The notes under the pieces were generated by a model. That model saw nothing but the letters and a program-made list of their open reading frames with translations. It was not told the origin of the DNA and did not search any database. From NCBI RefSeq assembly GCF_018860155.1, contig NZ_JAHKNI010000007.1, positions 186,001 through 250,000 on the forward strand: a DNA stretch of 64,000 bases. Reading direction: 5' to 3'. Positions 1 through 8,531 of this stretch are shown one piece after another (within the stretch, counting starts at the first letter, position 1; each line of letters opens with the position of its first letter). The position numbers were made by a program, and so were the translations under genes. Origin of the DNA: Nocardia albiluteola. Its GTDB lineage: Bacteria > Actinomycetota > Actinomycetes > Mycobacteriales > Mycobacteriaceae.

Positions 1-297
1 AACTTCCTCAACCCGCGCCCGGGCACCCCGTTCGGCGACCTCGAGGTACTGCCCGCGGCCGAGGCACTCAAGGCCGTTGCCGCGTTCCGGCTCGCGCTGC
101 CGCGCACCATCCTGCGCTTCGCCGGCGGCCGCGAGATCACCCTCGGCGACCTCGGCGCCAAGCAGGGCATTCTCGGCGGCATCAACGCCGTCATCGTCGG
201 TAACTACCTGACCACCCTGGGCCGTCCGGCCGAGGCCGACCTGGATCTGCTCGGCGAGCTGAAGATGCCGATCAAGGCGCTCAACGAAACCCTCTAG
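1..297 (+). CDS. bioB: Biotin synthase, C-terminal part (cut by window edge)
   Basis: This is the last 98 residues of biotin synthase, the radical-SAM enzyme that inserts sulfur into dethiobiotin to form biotin. The reading frame is open from base 1 and stops at TAG 295-297. The visible part runs from NFLNPRPGTPF through RTILRFAGGRE and KQGILGGINAVIVGNYLTT, which are hallmark C-terminal BioB segments in the barrel and its C-terminal extension. The radical-SAM CxxxCxxC motif lies outside the window. The gene is followed by bsaP, a gene for a protein that assists this enzyme, as in mycobacteria. The assignment is firm; the start cannot be seen. Confidence 0.95.
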   Translation, partial: NFLNPRPGTPFGDLEVLPAAEALKAVAAFRLALPRTILRFAGGREITLGDLGAKQGILGGINAVIVGNYLTTLGRPAEADLDLLGELKMPIKALNETL

Positions 298-403
298 CCC
301 GGCGCGTGGGCGGGGAGCCGCCGGTACGCTGCAGGTATTGTCGAGCAGCCCGGCAGCTGCACATCGATGACGAGCGCAACGATTCATGGAGGGGTCCGAC
401 GAG

Positions 404-628
404 GTGGAAGTGCGGGAGATGCAAGAGCGCTACAACCCGTTCACGGGCAAGCGAATCGTCGCGGGTATCGACGATCCGGTCCCGGCGGCCGCGGCGCTGG
501 GCCTCGAGCCCCCGCGGTTCTGTGAGCACTGCGGGCGTCGCATGATCGTGCAGGTGAGTCCCGAGGGCTGGTGGGCGAAATGCTCCCGGCACGGGGTCCT
601 GGATTCGAAGACGCTGGATCATCGTTGA
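404..628 (+). CDS. bsaP: Biotin synthase auxiliary protein BsaP
   Basis: A 74-residue protein that by position and motif is BsaP, the small protein needed in mycobacteria for type I biotin synthase turnover (family knowledge; described as an iron-sulfur accessory protein). It carries CEHCGRRM and, 16 residues after its second cysteine, WAKCSRHG, giving three or more clustered cysteines as candidate metal or cluster ligands, preceded by the conserved RYNPFTG segment. I chose GTG 404 because GGAGGGG (388-394) lies 9 nt upstream. The in-frame ATG at 386 has no Shine-Dalgarno sequence and would add six residues. It lies 106 nt after bioB and its TGA overlaps the ATG of the next gene by one base (TGATG), so translation of the two is likely coupled. 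Confidence 0.8.
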   Translation: MEVREMQERYNPFTGKRIVAGIDDPVPAAAALGLEPPRFCEHCGRRMIVQVSPEGWWAKCSRHGVLDSKTLDHR

Positions 629-1347
629 TGGCCCACCAGGGTGTCGCCAGCGCCGAGACATCGGGCGCGCGGCGGCGCGAGCTGCTGGCCGTGCTGTGGG
701 TGCTGCTGGGCGTGCTGGTGGTGAGCGCGCTGGGCGGGGCCGTGTGGGCGCTGCTGGCCCCGACCGAGCGGGTGCTGGTCGTCGATCCCGGGCGGGGCGC
801 GGCGCTGACGGGGGAGAGCGTGCACCGGTTCGACGCGGTGGCGATCTTCATCTGTGTCGCGATGGTCACCGGTCTGCTGACCGCCGCGGCGGCGTGGCGC
901 GTGCGCCGGGCCCGCGGCCCGATCCTGCAGTGCGCCCTGCTGATCGGCTCGCTGGCCGGCGCCGAGCTGATGTCGTGGCTGGGCGAGCTGGTGGCGGGCC
1001 GGCTGCATCCGCACGCGTCGAATCCACCGCTGCACAGCATCGTCGGGCTGCCGCCGACGATTCCCGGCTGGCGCACGCTGGTCGACCACTGGATGCACTC
1101 GTCGCAGTCGGCGGGCGTCTGGACCGTGGTGCTGGTGCAGCCGCTGTTCGCCGCGCTGGTGATCCTCGTACTTGCCGCCATCAGCGCCCACGGGGACCTG
1201 GGTGCCACCCCACGCGCGGCCGAATCCCCGGACGGCGCAGGGCCGTACGCCTCCGAGGTCAGCTACGGCCCCTACGGAACTCCCGTATCCAGCGTCGGAG
1301 CGTCGTTCGGCAACACCGGACGGTTCGAGGGCGTCGAGTCCCATTGA
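628..1347 (+). CDS. DUF2567-family membrane protein
   Basis: A 239-residue integral membrane protein of unknown function that resembles the mycobacterial Rv1591/DUF2567 family in place and layout. Four hydrophobic segments are visible: LAVLWVLLGVLVVSALGGAV near the N-terminus, VAIFICVAMVTGLLTAAAAW, ILQCALLIGSLAGAELMSWL, and VVLVQPLFAALVILVLAAIS near the C-terminus. A polar tail rich in Gly, Pro and Ser follows. The ATG at 628 shares its A with the bsaP stop codon, so the two are probably co-translated. Longer upstream in-frame starts would run through bsaP and are not preferred. Family placement is from memory. Confidence 0.75.
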   Translation: MAHQGVASAETSGARRRELLAVLWVLLGVLVVSALGGAVWALLAPTERVLVVDPGRGAALTGESVHRFDAVAIFICVAMVTGLLTAAAAWRVRRARGPILQCALLIGSLAGAELMSWLGELVAGRLHPHASNPPLHSIVGLPPTIPGWRTLVDHWMHSSQSAGVWTVVLVQPLFAALVILVLAAISAHGDLGATPRAAESPDGAGPYASEVSYGPYGTPVSSVGASFGNTGRFEGVESH

Positions 1348-1610
1348 TGCGCGAGGACCGGGCCGGTCCTCGATGGTTGCGGCAGTTCGTTACTCGTTGC
1401 CGCCGGTTGTGCCTCGACCCGGATTCGACGGCGTGTGGGTGCCGGATCCGGTGGTGTGGAAGTGATTTCGCGCGAGTGTGGCGTGCCGATCGTCGGCGTA
1501 CCGACCGACACGACCGCCGATAATTGGGTGGCAGGTGAGGGCGACGAGGGTTACCGTCGACGGCGATCGGTCGCCCGTACACCGGCGAGCCACACGAGAG
1601 GAGGTCGGCG

Positions 1611-1805
1611 ATGAACAGCACAACGCCCCCCGCGCACGCCTCGGCGGAGTCGGCGGATTGCGCGTCCGCGCAGCCCGCCGAACGCGCCGGCCTCACGGCC
1701 TGGCGCAACCGGCACGAGTTGCGGAGATCCAGTGCGGCCCAGCCCATTGCGAGTAAGCGGGCATATCGGCGCGGCATCAAACACCGCAAGCGGGACGAGG
1801 ACTGA
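1611..1805 (+). CDS. Small basic protein, function unknown
   Basis: A 64-residue protein. The support is a strong AGGAGG ribosome binding site 6-7 nt before the ATG and a codon pattern typical of this genome. The N-terminal half is rich in Ala, Ser, Pro and Glu. The C-terminal half is strongly basic (KRAYRRGIKHRKRDED) and could contact nucleic acid. There is no signal peptide or membrane segment, and I recognise no family. It sits alone between the DUF2567 gene and the dipeptidase; the 263 nt upstream of it hold no other gene that I can support. Confidence 0.55.
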   Translation: MNSTTPPAHASAESADCASAQPAERAGLTAWRNRHELRRSSAAQPIASKRAYRRGIKHRKRDED

Positions 1806-1876
1806 TTCGAAAGAGTCGTGACGCTCGACGAGGTGTCGGGTGGGAGGGCGCCGCGCGGTTGGTATAGAACAGGCTG

Positions 1877-3073
1877 ATGACCCCCGACCAGCTCGAGCGT
1901 GCCCGCACCCTGCTCCGCGACACCCCCGTGGTCGACGGGCACAACGACCTGCCGTGGGCGATGCGCACGCACGGCCGTTACGACATGGACGCCCTCGACC
2001 TGGCCGCGGATCAGAGCGCGAGCCTGCACACCGATCTCGATCGGCTCCGCGCGGGCGGGGTCGGCGCCCAGTTCTGGTCGGTGTACGTGCGCTCCGACCT
2101 GGCCGGGGACCATGCCGTGAGCGCGACCCTCGAGCAGATCGATTTCGTCCGGGCATTCACCGAGCGGTTCCCCGACCGGCTGTATCCGGCATTCACCGCC
2201 GATGACATGGAATCGGCTCGGGCGCAGGGCCGTATCGCCTCGCTGATGGGCGCCGAGGGCGGTCACAGCATCGACTGCTCGCTGGCCACGCTGCGCGCGC
2301 TGTACCGGCTGGGCGTGCGCTATATGACCCTCACCCACAACGACAATGTGCCGTGGGCGGATTCGGCCACCGACGAACCGAAGGCGCACGGGCTCACCCG
2401 ATTCGGCCGGGAGGTGGTCCGTGAGATGAACCGCCTGGGCATGCTGGTCGACCTGTCGCACGTCTCCCCGGACACGATGCGGGCCGCCCTGGCGACATCC
2501 CGTGCGCCGGTGATCTTTTCGCATTCCTCCGCGCGGGCGATCTGCGATCATCCGCGCAATGTCCCCGACGACGTGCTGGCGCTGCTGCCCGGCAACGGCG
2601 GCATCGCGATGGCGACGTTCGTCCCGAAATTCGTGCTGCCCGCCGCCGTCGAATGGACCGCCGCGGCCGATGCCAACATGACCGCGCACGGTTTCCATCC
2701 GCTGGACACCTCTCCGGCGGGTATGGAGTGTCAGCGCGCGTTCGAGGCCGCGCATCCGCGCCCGGTGCCGACCGTGGCGACCATCGCCGACCACCTCGAC
2801 CATATGCGGGAGGTGGCGGGCATCGATCACGTCGGCCTGGGTGGCGACTTCGACGGCACCGCCTTCGTCACCGCGGGCCTGGACGACGTCGCGGGATACC
2901 CGAATCTCGTCACGGAACTGCTCGAACGCCGATGGTCGGCCCGGGACATCGGAAAGCTGCTGTGGCACAACGCCGTCCGGGTGCTGCGCGACGCCGAGGG
3001 GGCCGCCCGCGAGCTACAGCGCACCCGTACGCCCTCGATCGCCACCATCGAGGAGCTCGACGGCAACGGCTGA
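1877..3073 (+). CDS. Membrane dipeptidase, peptidase family M19
   Basis: A 398-residue zinc dipeptidase of the renal-dipeptidase (M19) family, which hydrolyses dipeptides and some beta-lactam-like amides. Metal-site motifs are in the expected order: DGHNDLPW near residue 20 (His and Asp ligands), MGAEGGHSI near 125 (bridging Glu), LVDLSHVS near 195, FSHSSARAICDHPRNVPDD near 215-235, and GLGGDFDG near 320. No signal peptide is visible, so despite the family name it is probably cytoplasmic. The ATG has no Shine-Dalgarno sequence, but TATAGA at 1863-1868 lies 8 nt before it, so the message may be leaderless or nearly so. It is followed by the convergent dedA gene after only 14 nt. Confidence 0.9.
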   Translation: MTPDQLERARTLLRDTPVVDGHNDLPWAMRTHGRYDMDALDLAADQSASLHTDLDRLRAGGVGAQFWSVYVRSDLAGDHAVSATLEQIDFVRAFTERFPDRLYPAFTADDMESARAQGRIASLMGAEGGHSIDCSLATLRALYRLGVRYMTLTHNDNVPWADSATDEPKAHGLTRFGREVVREMNRLGMLVDLSHVSPDTMRAALATSRAPVIFSHSSARAICDHPRNVPDDVLALLPGNGGIAMATFVPKFVLPAAVEWTAAADANMTAHGFHPLDTSPAGMECQRAFEAAHPRPVPTVATIADHLDHMREVAGIDHVGLGGDFDGTAFVTAGLDDVAGYPNLVTELLERRWSARDIGKLLWHNAVRVLRDAEGAARELQRTRTPSIATIEELDGNG

Positions 3074-3087
3074 GTCCGGGTAGGTGC

Positions 3088-3732
3088 TCAGCCGTCCTTG
3101 TGCGCGGTCTCGTACTGCGCCTCGATGACCTTGGCGTGCCGGCGTTCTCGCAGCTTCCAGACGATCACGCCCAGTACGACGATCACCACCACCGTGATGG
3201 TCATGCCGCGCCCGACGTTCGCGGCCAGCTTTTCCGCGGAGTGCCCGGCCACGAATCCGAGCACCACGAAGGTGGTGCCCCAGATGATGCCGCCGGTGGC
3301 GTTGAAGGTCAGGAAGCGCCCGTACGGCATCCGGGAGGTGCCGACCAGCGCGGGCATCACCGCGCGGAAGAAGGCGGTGAAGCGGCCGAGGAACACCGCC
3401 GAGCCACCGCGGCGAGACAGGAAGTCCTGCGCCCGATCCAGCCGTCCCCGGTATCGATCCAGCGCGGACATGCCGAGCAGGCGGTGGCCGAAATGCTTGC
3501 CGACCTCGTACCCCACGCTGTCGCCGATGATCGCGGCGAGCACCACCAGCAGGATCATCGCCCACAGCTTCACATGGCCCTGGCTGGCCGCGATCCCGCC
3601 GATCACCGCGGCGGTCTCGCCCGGGATGACGAAGCCGACGAAGATCGCATCCTCGGCGAACACCAACAGGCCGACGGTCAAATAGACCCAGACCGGCGCG
3701 ATGTCGAGGATCCGCTGCATCAGCGAGTTCAT
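3088..3732 (-). CDS. DedA-family membrane protein
   Basis: A 214-residue membrane protein of the DedA/SNARE-associated superfamily. Family members are linked to flipping of undecaprenyl phosphate and phospholipids and to envelope homeostasis. Visible features are the N-terminal hydrophobic stretch VYLTVGLLVFAEDAIFVGFVIPGET, where the acidic and Gly-Pro-Gly positions are typical, then IIGDSVGYEVGKHFG and the central FLGRFTAFFRAVMPALVGTSRMPYGRF segment with the conserved FxGRFxPxxR-like arginine region, and two further membrane helices ending in a basic tail. The substrate cannot be read from the sequence. Confidence 0.9.
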   Translation of the reverse strand: MNSLMQRILDIAPVWVYLTVGLLVFAEDAIFVGFVIPGETAAVIGGIAASQGHVKLWAMILLVVLAAIIGDSVGYEVGKHFGHRLLGMSALDRYRGRLDRAQDFLSRRGGSAVFLGRFTAFFRAVMPALVGTSRMPYGRFLTFNATGGIIWGTTFVVLGFVAGHSAEKLAANVGRGMTITVVVIVVLGVIVWKLRERRHAKVIEAQYETAHKDG

Positions 3733-3823
3733 GCTGTCACGCTACCTGGTGCCGGGGGGTGGGCCCACGTGTGTGGCCACCGCGACACCCGTGCGCGCGA
3801 GCCGCCGGCGCACGGGCCGGCCC

Positions 3824-4582
3824 TCAGCTCGGCGGCCGCAGCGCCGCGAACTCGTCCGTGACGCGGATCCTGTCGTCACTGAATCGGTACAGCGCCGCCG
3901 GGCGGCCGCCCGCTCGCCCCGACGCCGCGGTCTCCCCGGTGGGCGTGATCACCTTGCGGCGGCTCAGAACTCGCTGCAGATTGGTGGTGTCGACCTCGTA
4001 TCCGAGTGCCGCGCAGTAGATTTCGCGCAGGATCGCCATGCTGAACCGGTGCGGGGCCAGGGCGAAGGCGATATTCGTGTAGGAGAGCTTGGCGGCGAGC
4101 CGGGCGCGGGCGTGCCGGGCGACGGTGCCGTGGTCGAAGGACATGTCCGGCAGCGCCGAGACCGGATACCAGCGGGTGTCGTCGGGTAGCTTCGGGTCCG
4201 CGGTGAGGGGCACCAGGCCCAGATAGGCCGACGCGATGCGCCGCGGCGGCGGCACCCGGTGCGGATCGCTGAACACCCAGACCTGCTCGAGGTGCAGCAG
4301 CTCGCGCACATCGACCTTCTCGGCGAGTTGCCGTCGTGCCGACACGTCGAGGTCCTCGTCGTCGCGCAGCCGCCCGCCGGGTAGCGACCAGGTGCCGGTC
4401 TGCGGTTCCATCGCCCGCTGCCACAGCAGCACGGCCAGTTCGGTCCGCCAGCCCGGCGCACAGCGCGGGGTATCGGGATCGATCGGTTCGCTGTCGCGCT
4501 GACCTGCGTCGATGGTGTCGCGGAAGCGACGAACCTGGAACACGGCGGTGAGCGATTCGTGAATGGTGCTACTATGGGGCAC
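3824..4582 (-). CDS. nrtR: NrtR-type Nudix transcriptional repressor of NAD synthesis
   Basis: A 252-residue protein with an N-terminal Nudix fold and a C-terminal winged-helix domain (RFSMAILREIYCAALGYEVDTTNLQRVLSRRKVI), the architecture of NrtR, an ADP-ribose-sensing repressor of NAD genes. The Nudix box GRLRDDEDLDVSARRQLAEK is degenerate: the catalytic REUxEE core reads RQLAEK, as expected for a binding rather than hydrolysing member. It is divergent from nadABC. I start it at GTG 4582. TATAAT lies 7 nt upstream on this strand and no Shine-Dalgarno is present, so the message is probably leaderless; an ATG at 4642 would run translation through the operator. Autoregulation is likely because the promoter lies inside the palindrome. 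Confidence 0.85.
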   Translation of the reverse strand: MPHSSTIHESLTAVFQVRRFRDTIDAGQRDSEPIDPDTPRCAPGWRTELAVLLWQRAMEPQTGTWSLPGGRLRDDEDLDVSARRQLAEKVDVRELLHLEQVWVFSDPHRVPPPRRIASAYLGLVPLTADPKLPDDTRWYPVSALPDMSFDHGTVARHARARLAAKLSYTNIAFALAPHRFSMAILREIYCAALGYEVDTTNLQRVLSRRKVITPTGETAASGRAGGRPAALYRFSDDRIRVTDEFAALRPPS

Positions 4583-4605
4583 GTTTTCGATTATAAGTCG
4601 AAAAC
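4583..4605. promoter_or_regulatory. Probable NrtR operator overlapping two divergent -10 boxes
   Basis: A perfect inverted repeat, GTTTTCGA-N7-TCGAAAAC. Its centre reads TATAAG on the + strand (4592-4597, toward nadA) and TATAAT on the - strand (toward nrtR). A repressor bound here would block both -10 elements. The position between nrtR and nadA and the symmetry match the NrtR mode of action. Assignment to NrtR is an inference from context. Confidence 0.8.
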
Positions 4606-4659
4606 CGGGTGTATGCGAAATCGGCGAGGGTGCCGATCGCATGAGAGAAGGAGCCAGCC

Positions 4660-5685
4660 ATGGCGACTGCGACGTTTGCCGGGCGCGTTACGGACGGGCC
4701 GACGGGGTTCACGGGTGTCGAGGCCACCCCGGAGTGGGCCGAGGAGATCAAGCGGCTGGCGCGCGAGCGCAATGCGACCATCCTGGCGCACAACTATCAG
4801 CTGCCCGAGATTCAGGACGTGGCCGACCATGTCGGGGATTCGCTGGCGCTGTCGCGGATCGCCGCGGAGGCGCCCGAGGACACGATCGTGTTCTGCGGCG
4901 TGCACTTCATGGCCGAGACCGCGAAGATCCTCAGCCCGGACAAAACCGTGTTGATCCCGGACCAGCGCGCGGGCTGCTCGCTGGCCGATTCGATCTCCGC
5001 CGACGAGCTGCGCGCCTGGAAGGCCGAGCACCCCGGGGCGCTGGTGGTCTCGTACGTGAATACCACGGCCGCGGTCAAGGCGCTCACCGACATCTGCTGC
5101 ACCTCGTCCAACGCCGTGGACGTGGTGGCCTCGATCGATCCGGACCGGGAGGTGCTGTTCCTGCCGGATCAGTTCCTCGGCGCCCACGTCAAGCGGGTGA
5201 CCGGCCGCGAGAACATGCACATCTGGGCGGGCGAATGCCACGTGCACGCGGGCATCAACGGTGACGAGCTGACCGCGCAGGCCCGCACCCACCCCGACGC
5301 GGAACTGTTTGTCCACCCCGAATGCGGTTGCGCCACTTCGGCGCTGTACCTGGCGGGCGAGGGCGCGTTCCCTGCCGACCGGGTGCACATCCTGTCCACC
5401 GGCGGCATGATCGATGCGGCCAAGGTCGCGAAGTCGAACCAGGTCCTGGTGGCCACCGAGATCGGCATGCTGCACCAGCTGCGCAAGGCCGCCCCCGGCA
5501 TCGACTTCCAGGCCGTCAACGACCGCGCGTCCTGCAAGTACATGAAGATGATCACCCCGGCCGCGCTGCTGCGCTGCCTGGTGGAGAATCGCGACGAGGT
5601 CCACGTCGACCCGGAAACCGCCGCGGCGGGCCGGGATTCGGTGCTGCGCATGATCGCCATCGGCAACCCCGGCGGCGGGGAATAG
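4660..5685 (+). CDS. nadA: Quinolinate synthase
   Basis: A 341-residue enzyme that condenses iminoaspartate with dihydroxyacetone phosphate to quinolinate, the second step of de novo NAD synthesis. Three cysteines that hold the [4Fe-4S] cluster are visible in ICCTSSNAV (about residue 147), HPECGCATSAL (about 220) and ASCKYMKMITP (about 290). The substrate motifs AHNYQLPEIQD and SLADSI, and VSYVNTTA, are present. AAGGAG lies 8 nt before the ATG. It is the first gene of nadABC; the nadB start follows two bases after its TAG. Control by NrtR is inferred from the palindrome upstream. Confidence 0.97.
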   Translation: MATATFAGRVTDGPTGFTGVEATPEWAEEIKRLARERNATILAHNYQLPEIQDVADHVGDSLALSRIAAEAPEDTIVFCGVHFMAETAKILSPDKTVLIPDQRAGCSLADSISADELRAWKAEHPGALVVSYVNTTAAVKALTDICCTSSNAVDVVASIDPDREVLFLPDQFLGAHVKRVTGRENMHIWAGECHVHAGINGDELTAQARTHPDAELFVHPECGCATSALYLAGEGAFPADRVHILSTGGMIDAAKVAKSNQVLVATEIGMLHQLRKAAPGIDFQAVNDRASCKYMKMITPAALLRCLVENRDEVHVDPETAAAGRDSVLRMIAIGNPGGGE

Positions 5686-5687
5686 TC

Positions 5688-7478
5688 ATGGCCGGCGGAA
5701 ATCGGGTGGGGGACAGCTGCGATCCGGCGATTCGGTGGGAGGCCACGGCGGATCTCGTGGTGATCGGCGGCGGGGTGGCCGGGCTGACCGCCGCCCGCAC
5801 CGCCTCGCTGCGGGGCCTGCGGGTGCTGACGCTGAGCAAGGGCGGGCCGAACGACACCTCCACGCAGTACGCGCAGGGCGGGATCGCCGTCGTCGCGCCG
5901 CACGGTGATTCGGTGGAGTCGCATGTGCACGACACCGTCGTCGCGGGCGTGGGACTGTGCGATCCAGGCGCGGTGCGCTCGATCGTGGAGGGCGGGCGCG
6001 AGGCCGTCGCGGCGCTGACGGCTCTGGGCGCGGTCTTCGATCTGGGCCGGGACGGGCAGATCTCCCGCACCCGGGAGGGCGGGCACAGCACCCGCCGCAT
6101 CATTCATGCCGGCGGGGACGCCACCGGCGCGGAGGTGCAGCGCGCGCTCAACGCGGCCGGAATGCCGGTACTGTTCGGCGCGGCCGCGGTGCGCGTCGTG
6201 ACCGGCCCCGGCGGAGTGCAGGGCGTGGTCGCGGTGTCGGACAGGGGTTTCGGCGTCGTGCACGCGCCCGCGGTGCTGCTGGCGACCGGGGGTCTCGGGC
6301 AGCTGTACGCCCGCGGCACGAACCCGCCGGGCGCCACCGCCGATGGGATCGCGCTGGCGCTGCGTGCCGGGGCGGCCGTGGCGGACCTGGAATTCGTGCA
6401 GTTCCATCCGACCGTGCTGTTCAGCCGGGGCGGGCGCGGGCGACGGCCGCTGATCAGCGAGGCGGTGCGGGGCGAGGGCGCGATACTCGTGGATGCGCGG
6501 GGCAATTCGGTGACCGCGGGGGTGCATCCGCGCGGCGATCTGGCGCCCCGCGACGTGGTGTCCCGGGCCATCGCGGCCCGGATGCACGAGCTCGGGGACG
6601 ACCACGTGTATCTCGACGGTCGCGCGATCGAGGGCTTCGCACAGCGGTTTCCGACCGTCACGGCCTCGTGCCTGGCGGCGGGCATCGATCCCCGAACCGA
6701 CCTGATCCCGGTCGCGCCCGCGGCGCACTACCAGTGCGGCGGCATTGTCACCGACCCCCACGGCCGCACCGCGGTGCCCGGTCTCTACGCGGCCGGCGAG
6801 GTCGCCCGGACGGGTCTGCACGGCGCGAACCGGCTCGCCTCCAATAGCCTGCTCGAAGGCCTGGTGGTGGGCGAGCGAGCCGGCGCGGCGGCGGCCGAGC
6901 GGCGCGGCGAATCGGATCCCGTCACCGAGATCGGCGAGCTGACCTTCCCGCGTGCGGATCGAGAGTCGTTGCAGGCATTGATGACCGATCACGCCGGCGT
7001 CGTCCGCGACGGCGACGGCCTGCGGGCGGGCCTGCTGCGGTTGATGCGCCTGATCAAGGATCGCGAGGGTGCCCGGGCGGAGCGTCACGGCGGGCCCGCG
7101 GGCGCGGCTCCGGACGGGTTCGGAAACGTTCCCGACGCGCCGGATCCGGCCTCGGTCTCGGCGGGCGGGTACTCGGAATTCGCTCCGGTGGGCGATGATT
7201 CGCGCGCCGGCGCGACGTTGCCGGGCGGACTGTCCACGGCTGTCGCCGGTCTCGAGGACGCCGCCCTGACACTCACCGCCCGCGCGCTGCTCGTGGCGGC
7301 GACCGCCCGCACCGAGAGCCGCGGCTGCCACACCCGGTCCGATCATCCCGACGCCCGTGACGACCTGCGTCGCAGCCTGCCGGTCCGGCTCGGCGCCGAC
7401 GGCCGGCCGCAGCTGGTCGCCGACGGCGCCGCCCTGCCCGGCGACTGGGCCCCGCTGACGGTGCCCAGGGCGTCGTAA
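5688..7478 (+). CDS. nadB: L-aspartate oxidase
   Basis: A 596-residue FAD enzyme that oxidises L-aspartate to iminoaspartate for NadA. The dinucleotide motif VVIGGGVAGLTAA is near residue 25, followed by STQYAQGGIA, RGEGA, HYQCGGI and HGANRLASNSLLEGLVVG, all standard for NadB and the related succinate dehydrogenase flavoproteins. ATG 5688 starts two bases after the nadA stop. The protein is longer than usual (about 530-540 residues). The excess is a Gly/Ala/Pro/Ser-rich stretch at about residues 465-515, between the helical domain and the final TARTESRGCHTRSDHPD segment, which looks like a lineage-specific linker rather than a domain. Confidence 0.96.
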   Translation: MAGGNRVGDSCDPAIRWEATADLVVIGGGVAGLTAARTASLRGLRVLTLSKGGPNDTSTQYAQGGIAVVAPHGDSVESHVHDTVVAGVGLCDPGAVRSIVEGGREAVAALTALGAVFDLGRDGQISRTREGGHSTRRIIHAGGDATGAEVQRALNAAGMPVLFGAAAVRVVTGPGGVQGVVAVSDRGFGVVHAPAVLLATGGLGQLYARGTNPPGATADGIALALRAGAAVADLEFVQFHPTVLFSRGGRGRRPLISEAVRGEGAILVDARGNSVTAGVHPRGDLAPRDVVSRAIAARMHELGDDHVYLDGRAIEGFAQRFPTVTASCLAAGIDPRTDLIPVAPAAHYQCGGIVTDPHGRTAVPGLYAAGEVARTGLHGANRLASNSLLEGLVVGERAGAAAAERRGESDPVTEIGELTFPRADRESLQALMTDHAGVVRDGDGLRAGLLRLMRLIKDREGARAERHGGPAGAAPDGFGNVPDAPDPASVSAGGYSEFAPVGDDSRAGATLPGGLSTAVAGLEDAALTLTARALLVAATARTESRGCHTRSDHPDARDDLRRSLPVRLGADGRPQLVADGAALPGDWAPLTVPRAS

Positions 7479-7544
7479 AGCGATGCCGGGCACGAGATTC
7501 GGCGGGCAGACCGCCGAGCGGAGACTGAATTCTAGGAGCGCACG

Positions 7545-8405
7545 ATGAGCTTGGATGCCGGACTGGATCGCGAGGAGATCCTGACCCTGATCCGCACCGC
7601 GCTGCACGAGGACCTGCGGTACGGACCCGATATCACCACCGCGGCAACGGTTCCCGCCGATGCCACCGCGAAGGCGGCGATGGTGTCGCGACAGCCCGGT
7701 ACCGTCGCCGGCATCGACGTCGGGCTGCTGGTGCTGGACGAGGTGCTCGGCGCGGGCAACTACCAGGTCACCGAGCGGGTGGCCGACGGCGCCCGGGTGG
7801 CGACCGGCGACGTGACGCTCGGCGTGGTGGCGCCCACGCGCGGACTGCTGACCGCCGAGCGCACGATGCTGAATCTGGTGACCCATCTGTCGGGCATCGC
7901 GACCGCGACCGCGGCGTGGGTGGACGCGGTCTCCGGCACGACATGCCGCATTCGCGACAGCCGAAAGACGCTGCCGGGCCTGCGGTCCCTGCAGAAGTAC
8001 GCGGTGCGGGCCGGAGGAGGGGTCAACCACCGCATGGGCCTCGGCGACGCCGCGCTGATCAAGGACAACCACGTCGCCGCGGCGGGGTCGGTGGTGGCCG
8101 CACTGCGCGCGGTGCGCGAACTGGCCCCCGATATCGCCTGCGAGGTCGAGGTGGACACCCTCGAACAGCTGGACGCGGTGCTGGAGCAGGACGTGGAACT
8201 GGTGCTACTGGACAATTTCCCGCTCTGGGCCACGCAGGCGGCCGTGCAGCGCCGCGACTCCCGCGCGCCGCGCACCAAGCTCGAATCCTCCGGCGGGCTG
8301 TCGCTGGACATGGCCGCCGAATACGCCGCCACGGGCATCGACTACATGGCGGTCGGCGCGCTGACCCACTCGGTGCGAGTGCTGGACCTCGGGCTCGATA
8401 TGTAA
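7545..8405 (+). CDS. nadC: Quinolinate phosphoribosyltransferase
   Basis: A 286-residue nicotinate-nucleotide pyrophosphorylase that decarboxylates quinolinate and transfers it to PRPP to give nicotinate mononucleotide. Recognised segments are EDLRYGPDITTAATVP at the N-terminus, RIRDSRKTLPGLRSLQKYAVRAGGGVNHRMGL (substrate-binding Arg and Lys residues), LIKDNH, EVEVDTLEQ, LLDNF and ESSGGLSLD. AGGAG lies 7 nt before the ATG. It follows nadB after 66 nt and completes the operon for quinolinate-dependent NAD synthesis. Confidence 0.96.
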   Translation: MSLDAGLDREEILTLIRTALHEDLRYGPDITTAATVPADATAKAAMVSRQPGTVAGIDVGLLVLDEVLGAGNYQVTERVADGARVATGDVTLGVVAPTRGLLTAERTMLNLVTHLSGIATATAAWVDAVSGTTCRIRDSRKTLPGLRSLQKYAVRAGGGVNHRMGLGDAALIKDNHVAAAGSVVAALRAVRELAPDIACEVEVDTLEQLDAVLEQDVELVLLDNFPLWATQAAVQRRDSRAPRTKLESSGGLSLDMAAEYAATGIDYMAVGALTHSVRVLDLGLDM

Positions 8406-8531
8406 TACCCGCACGGCCGGGAATCCCGCTGTAGCGCACCGGATTACGTGTATCGCTGCGCTACGGGGCCGTCGGCCCGCGGCGCCACGGGGCCGTCGGC
8501 TCGCAGATCAGGATCCCGCGGTCGGCGAGGC

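Noticed and set aside
3748..3790. Possible third copy of the dispersed repeat (GGTGGGCCCACGTGTGTGGCC)
   Set aside because: Only about 25 nt resemble the 5' part of copies A and B; the later blocks (GACGAGCAA, GGGGAGGCGGGG) are absent, so chance is likely.
5169..8072. Reverse-strand open frame of 967 codons across nadA, nadB and nadC
   Set aside because: It is opposite to three well-supported enzymes, is rich in Arg, Gly, Gln and His, and has no family motifs; it is a high-GC shadow frame.
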